9,351 nucleotides of DNA from DATDRS01 sp035291605 (GTDB lineage Bacteria; Chloroflexota; Anaerolineae; Anaerolineales; UBA6663): NCBI GenBank assembly GCA_035291605.1, contig DATDRS010000281.1, positions 1-9,351 of the forward strand, written 5' to 3'. Shown piece by piece: positions 1-6,889 of this stretch. The position numbers and the translations under genes are program-made. Below the pieces are notes generated by a model. The model searched no databases and was not told where the DNA came from. It was given only the letters and a program-made list of their open reading frames with translations. The first letter of the stretch is position 1. Each line of letters begins with the position of its first letter.

Positions 1-374
1 CGGCGCGGGCGGGCGCAACGGTTGTTTTCCGAGCCGAACTGATTGAGCGCCTCTCGTTCCCCGATAATTCTTTTGACATGGTGTTGAGCAGCCTGATGAT
101 GCACCATTTGCCCGGCGACCTTAAGCGGCGAGGGCTGACCGAGATTCGCCGGGTGCTCAAACCGGGCGGGCGATTGTTCATCGTGGACTTCAAAGGTCGG
201 ACCAGGCCAAGCCATCACTTGCTGACGGCGGTGCTTGCTCACGCGGCTCTCGATGCTGGCGTTCAGGACCTGCCCGGTATTATGAAAGAAGCGGGATTCG
301 TTCAGGTCACCACTGGTGATATGCCGCTGAGGGTGATTGGGTACGCCGCCGGGCAGGCGCCACAGGAGAAATGA
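1..374 (+). CDS. Class I SAM-dependent methyltransferase, C-terminal part (5'-truncated by window edge)
   Basis: The reading frame is open from base 3 to the TGA at 372-374, so the true start lies outside the window; the in-frame ATG at 78 is internal. The visible ~123 residues match the second half of a Methyltransf_11/UbiE-type Rossmann fold. They include an acidic segment ending FPDNSFDMV, which is the strand-4 motif, then SSLMMHHL. Next comes EIRRVLKPGGRLFIVDF, the conserved 'RVLKPGG' loop and strand 5 of this family, and then a short C-terminal helix and strand region containing KEAGF. The glycine-rich SAM-binding motif I would be upstream and is not visible. The substrate cannot be told; small molecules such as quinones, arsenite or lipids are all possible for this family. 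The next gene, on the same strand, is 157 bp away, so operon membership is uncertain. Confidence 0.85.
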   Translation, partial: ARAGATVVFRAELIERLSFPDNSFDMVLSSLMMHHLPGDLKRRGLTEIRRVLKPGGRLFIVDFKGRTRPSHHLLTAVLAHAALDAGVQDLPGIMKEAGFVQVTTGDMPLRVIGYAAGQAPQEK

Positions 375-531
375 GGTAAATAGGCCCTCCCAGAAAGAAG
401 GTGACCATACATCACGCTTATCCTATGGGCGCGCTCGTCTATGCAGGCGGCAGGAGTTGTATCCAATGATCCGCGCCCATTTAGGAGGGTGAACGGCTGC
501 CTGGGCTTCCCACACGAATGAGAAAATATTC
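375..531. other. Intergenic gap with a 9-bp inverted repeat
   Basis: No open frame of note lies between the methyltransferase stop and the glycosylase start. The gap holds a perfect 9-bp inverted repeat, ATGGGCGCG at 425-433 and CGCGCCCAT at 472-480, separated by 38 nt. No T-run follows it, so it does not look like an intrinsic terminator. A Shine-Dalgarno-like AGGAGGG lies at 483-489, but it is about 42 nt upstream of the ATG at 532 and no in-frame start is placed to use it. I see no convincing -35/-10 pair. Confidence 0.4.
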
Positions 532-1449
532 ATGACCACCCTGCGTCTGTCCGCCCATCCCCCCTTCCAGTTTCGCTCCGTCATCCGTTCTCACGGCTGG
601 TATCAACTGGCCCCCTTCGAGTGGGACGACGCCAGCGGCGTGTTCCGCGCCGTCGAGCGCCTGGAGAGCAGCCGCGTGGTCGCGCTCGAAATCACGGGCC
701 AACCGGATGGCGTGGCCGTCACCACGCGCTCCAAACTGACCAGGCGCGAAGAGAAAGAAGTCGCCGCCAGGGTGACGTGGATGTTCGGCCTCGACGCCGG
801 TTTCAGCGAGTTCTACGCCCTGGCTGACGCCGAACCGCGCCTGGCACATTGCCGAGAGAAGGCGTATGGCCGCCTGTTACGTTCCTCGTCGCTGTTCGAC
901 GATGTCGTCAAAGTAATGATGACGACTAACATTCAATGGAGCGGCACCAAACGCCTTGTGGCTGCACTGGTGGACCACTTCGGCGGGCCGTTACCGGAGG
1001 ATGGCGCGCGCAGCGCCTTTCCAACTGCCGAGCGCATCGCGCGCAGCCGCGAGGCCACCTTGCGGAAGCTGGGGTTGGGCTATCGAGCGCCCTATCTCTT
1101 GAAGCTGGCGCACGGGGTGGTCTCCGGCCAATACGATCTTGAGGCTCTGAAGGATGGGGCGCGCCCGACCGAAGAAGTGCGCCGCGACTTGCTGGCGTTG
1201 CCGGGCATCGGGCCGTATGCGGCGGCGACGGCGCTCGGCATCCTCGGACGTTACGACCATATTGGCGCGGATACAGAAGCTATCAGCGCAGTTTCCAAAG
1301 CATTCTATGGCGGCAGACCCATCGGCGAGAAGGAAGTGAATGCCGCGTTTGCCAAATGGGGAAAATACAAAGCGCTGGCGTACTGGTTCTGGGATTTCTC
1401 CGGCCAGCAAGGATCACCCATGGAGGCGTGGGAAGCCAAAGCGGCGTGA
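532..1449 (+). CDS. HhH-GPD superfamily DNA glycosylase (AlkA/OGG-like, monofunctional type)
   Basis: A 305-residue base-excision-repair glycosylase that should flip out and remove a damaged base from DNA. The helix-hairpin-helix is LPGIG at residues 223-227. The catalytic aspartate is D247, 24 residues after the first Leu of the hairpin, the same spacing as in MutY. The position that is the Schiff-base Lys in EndoIII and OGG1 (GxGxK) is Tyr229, as it is Trp in AlkA, so a monofunctional glycosylase without AP-lyase activity is predicted. There is only one cysteine (in AHCREK), so the C-terminal Fe-S cluster of EndoIII and MutY is absent. About 100 N-terminal residues form an extra domain like the N-terminal domain of AlkA/OGG proteins. 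SSLFDDVVKVMMTTN at about 117-131 matches the start of the glycosylase core. The ATG at 532 is the only start near the conserved N-terminus but lacks a good Shine-Dalgarno. Alkylated or oxidised purines are likely substrates; the exact lesion is unknown. Confidence 0.85.
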   Translation: MTTLRLSAHPPFQFRSVIRSHGWYQLAPFEWDDASGVFRAVERLESSRVVALEITGQPDGVAVTTRSKLTRREEKEVAARVTWMFGLDAGFSEFYALADAEPRLAHCREKAYGRLLRSSSLFDDVVKVMMTTNIQWSGTKRLVAALVDHFGGPLPEDGARSAFPTAERIARSREATLRKLGLGYRAPYLLKLAHGVVSGQYDLEALKDGARPTEEVRRDLLALPGIGPYAAATALGILGRYDHIGADTEAISAVSKAFYGGRPIGEKEVNAAFAKWGKYKALAYWFWDFSGQQGSPMEAWEAKAA

Positions 1450-2904
1450 TCATCTCAGCTCGGTACTCGGCAATGTGCTCAGCCCCGCTTTTTGCGCCGC
1501 ACGCTCGACCATCCCCCGCAACTCTTTGTGTTCTTCTGGTTGTAGAGGGCGCAGCTGGTATTGCGCCAACAGCTCGGCCACACGGGCTTTGGCGCGCGCC
1601 AGCGCATCGGGCTTGCCCGCCTCGGTCCACGCCCGCACCGAGGCGCGGTCAATCACCGCCGAGGGTAAATACTGCTCGGCCTTGAACCACCGCCGGGTAT
1701 GCCGCGCGCCAAGAAAATCACCACGGTGACCCAGTTCCGCGAATAGTTGTGTCGCGAGCGATTCTCCCCGCCGCTCAATCCCGGCCAGCAGGCGCCGGGC
1801 CATGGCAATGGCCTCAGCGTCCACGGCCAGTTTCTCCACGCTCTGACAGGCGAGAAAGTCCAGCATCCCGGCCCCGGAGATCATGTTAATTCCAGCCAGC
1901 GCGCCCACCAGCGCCGTCACGCCGGATTCCAGCCCGGCCTGCGCGTCTAACGTCTTGGCGTCGCTGGCGCACAGATAAGCATGTGTGGGCAGGCTGAGAC
2001 TCTTGCCCACTTGGGCATACGCCGCATCAATCATCGCCGTCTCGACCGCGCCGAACGGCGTGGTGCCGTGCCGCATGTCAAAGATAGCGGGCGCGCCTCC
2101 CCACACGATGGGCGCGCCGGGGCGAGCCAATTGATGAATCGTGATTCCGCTCAGGCACTCGGCGGCGTGCTGGACGACTGAACCCGCGAGCGTGACTGGG
2201 GCCGTCGCCCCCGCGAGTGGCATCGAGACGATCTCCGCTGGGAGGCCCGCGCGCGCCAGGGCGATCAGGTTCTCCGCCGCAAACGCGCTCCAGTTGAGGG
2301 GCGGCGAGGGGCACACGTCGAAGACGGCGCGCGGCTTTCCGAGCGCGCCATCTCCCCCGACGACGCTCAGCATTTCGCGCATCATCTTCAACGTCTCAAT
2401 CGCAAACGCGCCCGTGACGATGGGCTTACCGGAATACAGCAGGACGAGGTAGAGCCGGTAGAGGTCGGCGATGGCGGCGGGCACCTCCGAACACACCAAT
2501 GCCGTGCTCTGCGCGTCGTATTGCGGCAAAACTTCGGCGACCTTCACCAGCCGCACCAGGTCGGCGGTGATAGCGTTGCGATGCTCGCCTGTTTCAGGAT
2601 CGAGAATGTGAATCGCCGCGGAGCCGGGATCGAAGTGCACCGCGTCGCCGCCGTAGTGGACGCGCGGCTGCCCGGCCCCGTCGTAGAGGTCGAACTCGCG
2701 GGGCGCGGTTTGGAGCGCGCCGCGGGCGAGGCTTTCGGGGATGTGGGCAACCTGGCCCACCGGGTCCACGCGTGCCCCGGCTTCGGCGAGCAGAGACATC
2801 GCCTCCACACTCTGTACTTTCACGCCGGGCGTTTCGAGGAGGGTGAAGGCTTCGGAGAGGATGCGGTTGAGGAGAGTTGGGGTGAGTAGTTCGAGAGGAG
2901 GCAT
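1450..2904 (-). CDS. Trimethylamine methyltransferase family (MttB-like) protein, non-pyrrolysine, paralogue 2
   Basis: A 484-residue protein, close to the ~490 residues of MttB. It has the family's N-terminal helical segment (LLNRILSEAFTLLETPGVKV), then a TIM-barrel core with the conserved GATAPVTLAG at residues 232-241 and NMISGAGMLD at about 340-349. The C-terminus has the family's 'FLGARHTRRWFKAEQYLP' type of segment. In such enzymes the barrel transfers a methyl group from a methylated amine or quaternary amine to the Co(I) of a partner corrinoid protein. The frame is uninterrupted, so no amber-encoded pyrrolysine is used, as in glycine betaine (MtgB), proline betaine (MtpB) and carnitine (MtcB) enzymes. 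It is the last gene of the block led by the corrinoid protein, 47 nt after the SDR. The ATG at 2904 is preceded in frame by a stop with no other start between, and it has no clear Shine-Dalgarno. The substrate is not predictable from sequence. Confidence 0.9.
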   Translation of the reverse strand: MPPLELLTPTLLNRILSEAFTLLETPGVKVQSVEAMSLLAEAGARVDPVGQVAHIPESLARGALQTAPREFDLYDGAGQPRVHYGGDAVHFDPGSAAIHILDPETGEHRNAITADLVRLVKVAEVLPQYDAQSTALVCSEVPAAIADLYRLYLVLLYSGKPIVTGAFAIETLKMMREMLSVVGGDGALGKPRAVFDVCPSPPLNWSAFAAENLIALARAGLPAEIVSMPLAGATAPVTLAGSVVQHAAECLSGITIHQLARPGAPIVWGGAPAIFDMRHGTTPFGAVETAMIDAAYAQVGKSLSLPTHAYLCASDAKTLDAQAGLESGVTALVGALAGINMISGAGMLDFLACQSVEKLAVDAEAIAMARRLLAGIERRGESLATQLFAELGHRGDFLGARHTRRWFKAEQYLPSAVIDRASVRAWTEAGKPDALARAKARVAELLAQYQLRPLQPEEHKELRGMVERAAQKAGLSTLPSTELR

Positions 2905-2951
2905 TTGCGTTTTCGAGCCCTGAGATCAATCGTTACCAAGACACCGGGGCG

Positions 2952-3938
2952 TTACGGCCGCCAGCCCGCCGCCTGATATTCCGCCCACGTCTCAGCCATG
3001 CCCGCCCGAAAACTGTGTGGCGCCCAACCGAGTTCGCGCTTCGCCTTGTCGGCGCTGAAGTTCCAATCGAAACTGGCCATGTCCAGGATTTCGGCCGGGA
3101 TGACGGACCTGCCCCGCAGCGCCGCCAGGACGTGGGCCATGAACCGGATTGGCCCAAGAGGAACGCGCAGCCGAGGCGGCTTCTTGCCCAATAGGCTTGC
3201 GATCACTGCCCAAATCTCCGGGAAGGTCAGGTTCTCGCCGCCCAAGATATACCCCTCACCGGCCCTGCCCCGCTCGTGAGCAAGTTGGATACCTTGCACC
3301 GTGTCTTTGTAGTAGGCTGCGCAGAGTCTATTCTTGCCGCTCCCCAGTATCGCGACAGGTTTATCCGCCGCCATCCGCAATAGAGTCATCTCGGCCATGC
3401 TGGGATGGCTGGAGGCCCACGAGCAACCGTAGCCGAAGCCGGGATAAACGATCATCACGCGCAGACCTTTGGCCGCGAACTCCAGCGCGATGTCGTCTGC
3501 TGCCCGTTTGGTCTTCTGATACAGGCTGACGTATTTCCGCGTGTCTACTGGTCGGCTTTCGTCGGCGACTTCGCCTGGCGCGGTGGGGCCGAGCACCGAC
3601 AGCGAGCTGACCTGCACCATGCTCTTCACGCCCATATCCAATGCGGCCTGCAAGACGTTGCGGCTACCGTCACGGTTCACGCGCCACCATTCGGACACGG
3701 GGGCACGATGGCCGACGATGGCGGCCAAGTGACAGACCTGCTCACAGCCTTCTATCCCTCGCCGCACGGCCTCGGGATCGGTCACATTGCCAAAGACGAA
3801 TTCGACGCCGGGAAGTTCGAGGCCGCGCCGGTCGCTGGTCGGGCGGGCGAGCACGCGCACTTTCTCGCCGCCGCGAGCCAATGCTTTGATCAGCACCCGG
3901 CCAATCGAGCTTGTGCCGCCGGTAATACAGGTCGTCAT
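2952..3938 (-). CDS. NAD(P)-dependent epimerase/dehydratase (extended SDR)
   Basis: A 328-residue extended short-chain dehydrogenase/reductase. The N-terminal dinucleotide-binding motif is TGGTSSIG at residues 6-13; the usual TGxxGxxG has its middle glycine replaced by Ser10. The active site is present: serines in VSSLSVLG (111-114) and the YxxxK pair Tyr140/Lys144. A HLAAIVG segment near 70-76 is the usual strand-4 motif. The C-terminal half (GEGYILGGENLTFPEI, then a KRELGWAP motif near the end) is typical of sugar-nucleotide epimerases, dihydroflavonol-4-reductase-like and hopanoid-associated HpnA-like proteins. The substrate cannot be assigned. It lies between the two MttB-like genes on the same strand, with gaps of 30 and 47 nt, so it is probably co-transcribed with them. 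It could oxidise or reduce a hydroxylated substrate or product of the pathway, but that is inference. Start is the ATG at 3938; the Shine-Dalgarno is weak. Confidence 0.87.
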   Translation of the reverse strand: MTTCITGGTSSIGRVLIKALARGGEKVRVLARPTSDRRGLELPGVEFVFGNVTDPEAVRRGIEGCEQVCHLAAIVGHRAPVSEWWRVNRDGSRNVLQAALDMGVKSMVQVSSLSVLGPTAPGEVADESRPVDTRKYVSLYQKTKRAADDIALEFAAKGLRVMIVYPGFGYGCSWASSHPSMAEMTLLRMAADKPVAILGSGKNRLCAAYYKDTVQGIQLAHERGRAGEGYILGGENLTFPEIWAVIASLLGKKPPRLRVPLGPIRFMAHVLAALRGRSVIPAEILDMASFDWNFSADKAKRELGWAPHSFRAGMAETWAEYQAAGWRP

Positions 3939-3968
3939 GCATTTAACCTGTCTAAGCCAAAACAGCAG

Positions 3969-5420
3969 TCACATCGCCTCGGCTTCAACACTCGCGATGA
4001 TGTGTCGTAACGCATTGACGAGTTTCTCGTCCAGCGGCTCGGGGTGATGGTCACGCAGAATGGCCTGGGCCTTCTCCCGCGCCCATTCGCGCGCGCCGTC
4101 GCGTTTCTCTTCCCACGCGCTGTATGGGCGGCGATCCATCAGCGTCGGCAGCCACAGTTCGCGCATGTGCCGCTTGGTGTGTTTGTGCGCGAGGAAGTTG
4201 CCGCCCGGCCCCACGTCGCGGATCGCGTCCAGCGCCAGCGTCTCATGGTTGACCACAATCCCGCGACTCATCGCCCGCACAATGCTCCATATTTCGGCGT
4301 CCATCACCAGCATTTCATAGGAGAGAATGCGCGAGCCGTGCAGAAGCCCCGCGCCGAGGAGCATATCGGCCCCGGTCGAGACCGCCATGAACGACGAGAA
4401 CGAGTTGTCCACCGCGCTCTGCCAGCCGGGTTCTTTCGCGCCCGTGGCAAACGCGCCCATCGAGAGCGGCACGCGGTAGAAGTCGGCGAGTACATTCGTC
4501 GCCGCGCCGAAGAGAAAATCTTCCGGCCCGCCGCCCGTGTACGCGCCAGTGCGCAAATCCATCGCCGTCTGCGCGGCGGCGTAATACACCGGGCAACCCG
4601 GATAGGCCATCTGCATGAGGGCGAGCGCGCTGATCACTTCCGCGTTGCCGACGACGAGATTCCCGGCGAGCGTGGCCGGGCCGGTAGAGGCGCATGAAGC
4701 CATCGTCATGTAACCCACGGGCAGTCCGGCTTCGGCGGCGGCCAACCCGGCCTCAATGCTCCCGCCATCTTGTGCGAGCGGCGCAAGCGTGCACTGCATG
4801 ATTGAGAGGATGGGCCGCTTCCGAAGCTCGTCACGGCCACCCGCAATTGCCGCCGCCATCTCGACCGCCGCGCGCGCCTCGCGCTCGGTCACGATGGTTT
4901 CGGTCTGCACGTGCTTCTGGCTCACGTTCCAGATTGCGAGCAGTTCGTGCAGGCTGCGACTCTCCGGCGGGCGATCCTGCGCCGAGACGGGCGTCCAGTG
5001 GAATGCAATTGCGTCGAGGTAATCGGCCATGCGCGCCGCGTCTGAAACATCCTGCAAGGTCGAGCGATGCCGTTCGCCTGTGAATGCGTCGAGCACTTCC
5101 ACGCCGCAGCCGTCCGTGCCGAGATAGGTATGGCGGCCGTCGAGCGCGAGGTCCAGCGACGCGTCGCGCGCGGCGAGGGCATAGGTGGGCGGGGCTTTCG
5201 CCAGGGCCGCCTCCACCGCCTGGCCGGGGATGCGGGCGACATGGGTCGCATGGTCCACGGCTGCGCCGTGGGCCTGCAGGATGTCCAACGCCTTCGCCGA
5301 GGGAAACCGCACGCCCACGGACTCGATCACGTCGAGCGTCGCGGTATGAATCTGGCGGACCTCGGACTCGGTGAGGATGTTCAAGCTGACTTTGGGGTTT
5401 TCAATCACGGCGATGGTCAT
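3969..5420 (-). CDS. Trimethylamine methyltransferase family (MttB-like) protein, non-pyrrolysine, paralogue 1
   Basis: A 483-residue MttB-superfamily corrinoid methyltransferase. It begins with the family's N-terminal segment (LNILTESEVRQIHTATLDVI, then VGVRFPS). GTDGCGVEVLDAFTGERH lies at about 101-118. The TIM-barrel signature is STGPATLAG (245-253), and GADMLLGAGLLHG (350-362) is followed by SYEMLVMDAEIW. The C-terminus has GNFLAHKHTKRHMRELWLP, typical of the family. The role is methyl transfer from a methylated amine or betaine-like substrate to the Co(I) corrinoid of the protein encoded immediately upstream. No in-frame amber codon occurs, so it is a non-pyrrolysine member. I chose the ATG at 5420, which leaves a 24-nt gap to the corrinoid gene. 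The frame also permits a TTG at 5441, seven residues longer, but neither start has a clear Shine-Dalgarno and the extra residues look non-conserved. It is clearly diverged from the other MttB-like protein in this window. Confidence 0.92.
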   Translation of the reverse strand: MTIAVIENPKVSLNILTESEVRQIHTATLDVIESVGVRFPSAKALDILQAHGAAVDHATHVARIPGQAVEAALAKAPPTYALAARDASLDLALDGRHTYLGTDGCGVEVLDAFTGERHRSTLQDVSDAARMADYLDAIAFHWTPVSAQDRPPESRSLHELLAIWNVSQKHVQTETIVTEREARAAVEMAAAIAGGRDELRKRPILSIMQCTLAPLAQDGGSIEAGLAAAEAGLPVGYMTMASCASTGPATLAGNLVVGNAEVISALALMQMAYPGCPVYYAAAQTAMDLRTGAYTGGGPEDFLFGAATNVLADFYRVPLSMGAFATGAKEPGWQSAVDNSFSSFMAVSTGADMLLGAGLLHGSRILSYEMLVMDAEIWSIVRAMSRGIVVNHETLALDAIRDVGPGGNFLAHKHTKRHMRELWLPTLMDRRPYSAWEEKRDGAREWAREKAQAILRDHHPEPLDEKLVNALRHIIASVEAEAM

Positions 5421-5444
5421 AGGTCGGCAGCCTGTGGACAAGAG

Positions 5445-6104
5445 TCAAACTTGCGCGATCTTCAACAACTGCTTCGCCACTCTCACCGCCCCGAGGGCAT
5501 CTTCCGAGTAGCCATCCGCGCCGATCTCTTCTGCCCAGTCGCGCGTGACGGGCGCGCCGCCGACGAGCACCTTCACATGTGGGCGCAGGCCAGCTTGTTC
5601 CAATGCCCGAATGACCTCGCGCTGCCCGAGCATGGTCGTGGTCAGCAGGGCTGAGACTCCAACAATGTCCGCGTTCACCTCGCGGGCCTTCGCCACAAAG
5701 GCTGCGGGAGAGACGTCAACGCCAAGGTCGTGCACCTGGAAGCCGTTGGCGGCGAGCATCGTGCCGATCAGATTTTTGCCGATCTCGTGAATGTCGCCCT
5801 TCGCCGTTCCGATGACGACCGTCCCCAACGACTCGCGCGTCGCGTCGCGCCGGATCATTTCCGGCTCCAGCACTTTGAGGGCGGCCTTCATGGCCGCGCC
5901 CGCCCGCACCAGGTCGGGCAAAAACATCTCGCCGCAACCAAACCCGCGCCCGACTTCGGTCACGCCAGGCACAAAGCCATGGTTGATCGCGTCCAAGGGC
6001 TCGATGCCTTGAGCCAACGCTTCGCGCGCCAGCCGTTCAGCTTCCTCCGGCTCGCCTTCGACGATGCTCTGGGACATGACCCGGAACAAATCTTCTGCGC
6101 TCAT
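5445..6104 (-). CDS. Methyltransferase cognate corrinoid (cobalamin-binding) protein, MttC/MtbC-like
   Basis: A 219-residue methyl carrier of the MttC/MtbC/MtmC/MtgC type. Residues 1-88 are the four-helix B12-binding-2 cap. From about 94 onwards is the Rossmann-like B12-binding domain. It has the base-off/His-on signature DIHEIG at 104-109, in which His106 should be the lower axial ligand of cobalt. It also has SAL at 151-153 and the nucleotide-tail contact VGGAPV at 181-186. The length is normal for the family. The protein shuttles a methyl group from the MttB-like enzyme to a second methyltransferase that delivers it to tetrahydrofolate or coenzyme M; that second enzyme is not in the window. 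It is the first gene of the module and has the best ribosome-binding site in it. Direct linkage to the MttB-like gene (24-nt gap) supports this as its cognate partner. Confidence 0.95.
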   Translation of the reverse strand: MSAEDLFRVMSQSIVEGEPEEAERLAREALAQGIEPLDAINHGFVPGVTEVGRGFGCGEMFLPDLVRAGAAMKAALKVLEPEMIRRDATRESLGTVVIGTAKGDIHEIGKNLIGTMLAANGFQVHDLGVDVSPAAFVAKAREVNADIVGVSALLTTTMLGQREVIRALEQAGLRPHVKVLVGGAPVTRDWAEEIGADGYSEDALGAVRVAKQLLKIAQV

Positions 6105-6107
6105 GGG

Positions 6108-6114
6108 ACCTCCT
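6108..6114 (-). promoter_or_regulatory. Strong Shine-Dalgarno for the corrinoid protein
   Basis: On the - strand AGGAGGT ends three bases before the ATG at 6104. It is a near-perfect anti-16S match and fixes the start of the corrinoid gene. The other genes of the same block lack such a site, consistent with their translation depending on coupling. Confidence 0.7.
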
Positions 6115-6137
6115 GAAGGATTTTAGGCATAAATAAG

Positions 6138-6159
6138 TGTGCCCCGAGGCCGGGGCACA
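6138..6159 (-). terminator. Probable intrinsic terminator after atpD
   Basis: A perfect 9-bp stem, TGTGCCCCG with CGGGGCACA, encloses a 4-nt loop. On the - strand the hairpin is followed by CTTATTTATG, a moderately T-rich tract. It lies 35 nt after the atpD stop and 24 nt before the corrinoid Shine-Dalgarno, where a boundary between the ATPase and methyltransferase transcripts would be expected. The T-tract is interrupted, so termination may be partial, or the hairpin may act as an mRNA-stabilising or processing element. Confidence 0.5.
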
Positions 6160-6194
6160 GGCAAGAGACAAACGGCCTCTTTTCTTTTGACGTT

Positions 6195-6827
6195 TTACAC
6201 GCCTTTACGCTGGAGCGTTTGCTTCACGCGCTTCAGACGAAAATGATCGGCGCGCTCGCGCTCGTCGAGCGCCATCTGAATGTAATCGCGCTCGGCGATC
6301 AGGCGCGGGATGAGGATGTGCGTCAACGCGTTCACGCGGCGCGAGGTGCGCTGGATCTCGGCGGCCAAGCGCGTGAGGCGCAGCTCGCTCTCCGCAAGTT
6401 GAATAATACTATCCACTTCGGCCTCAAACGCCGCTGCGGCTTCGTCAATCGTGACGGACATGCCCGCGAGGGAATAACCGCGCCCCAGCGCCGACCGCGC
6501 AACTCGCTTTTGCTCGATGACCGGGACGCGCACGCCCATCACGTTGGCCGCCTGCACGTCGAGCGCCAGTTCGCCGCGCGTGGCTATCGCCGCCGAGCGG
6601 ACGGCCTCCGTCCCGGCCACGGCCTCGGCGCGCGCGAGCGCCCGGCGGGCCTCGGCGGCCGATTGCTGGAGCGCGTCGCTCCCGGCCATCACACGGTCGG
6701 CCACGCGCAGAAATTCGCGCATGAGGGCCGTACGCTTTTGTTCCAGCAGGTCCCGCCCCTGCTGCGCCAGCGCGATCTGCGCCTTCTTGGCGAGCAGTTC
6801 CATGCGGGTGGAGGAGACTTTTTGCAT
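6195..6827 (-). CDS. atpD: V/A-type ATP synthase subunit D (central stalk)
   Basis: A 210-residue central-shaft subunit of a V/A-type rotary ATPase. It turns inside the A3B3 head and couples nucleotide turnover to ion movement through the membrane ring. The N-terminus has the family motif STRMELLAKK (residues 6-15), followed by a long coiled-coil helix of about 55 residues. The C-terminal helix contains RLAAEIQRTSRRVNALTHIL and then IPRLIAERDYIQMALDERER, the most conserved stretch of D subunits. Length is normal. The ATG at 6827 places the STRMELL motif at its usual distance from the N-terminus; no clear Shine-Dalgarno precedes it. It follows subunit B after a 62-bp spacer that contains a long inverted repeat, in the B-then-D order standard for these operons. 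It is the last ATPase gene before a probable terminator. Confidence 0.95.
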   Translation of the reverse strand: MQKVSSTRMELLAKKAQIALAQQGRDLLEQKRTALMREFLRVADRVMAGSDALQQSAAEARRALARAEAVAGTEAVRSAAIATRGELALDVQAANVMGVRVPVIEQKRVARSALGRGYSLAGMSVTIDEAAAAFEAEVDSIIQLAESELRLTRLAAEIQRTSRRVNALTHILIPRLIAERDYIQMALDERERADHFRLKRVKQTLQRKGV

Positions 6828-6836
6828 CGCAATACC

Positions 6837-6889
6837 AGGAACCGAGGGAATTCAAGGAGAGGCAGGAACTTAGAGTTTCCTCGGTTCCT
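6837..6889. repeat. Long imperfect inverted repeat between atpB and atpD
   Basis: AGGAACCGAGG at 6837-6847 is perfectly complementary to CCTCGGTTCCT at 6879-6889. The stem continues inward for about six more pairs, including G-U pairs (6848-6853 with 6873-6878). It fills almost the whole spacer, ending one base from the atpB stop codon at 6890. Further AGGAAC-like copies lie around it (for example 6864-6869), so it may derive from a short degenerate dispersed repeat. Confidence 0.6.

Noticed and set aside
3405..4697. Open frames of 201 and 217 codons on + (3405-4010 and 4044-4697)
   Set aside because: They mirror the SDR and MttB-like genes on the - strand, are rich in Arg/His/Ala and have no motif or ribosome-binding site.
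1450..5420. Pyrrolysine-containing MttB
   Set aside because: Both MttB-family frames run through without an internal stop, so no in-frame amber codon is available, and no pyl genes are present in the window.
5421..5441. TTG at 5441 as the start of the MttB-like gene
   Set aside because: The ATG at 5420 is more likely. The seven extra residues do not resemble the family N-terminus and no Shine-Dalgarno precedes the TTG. It remains possible.
6120..6125. TAAAAT on the - strand as a -10 box for the corrinoid operon
   Set aside because: It is only about six bases from the Shine-Dalgarno and would leave almost no leader. No matching -35 is visible at proper spacing.
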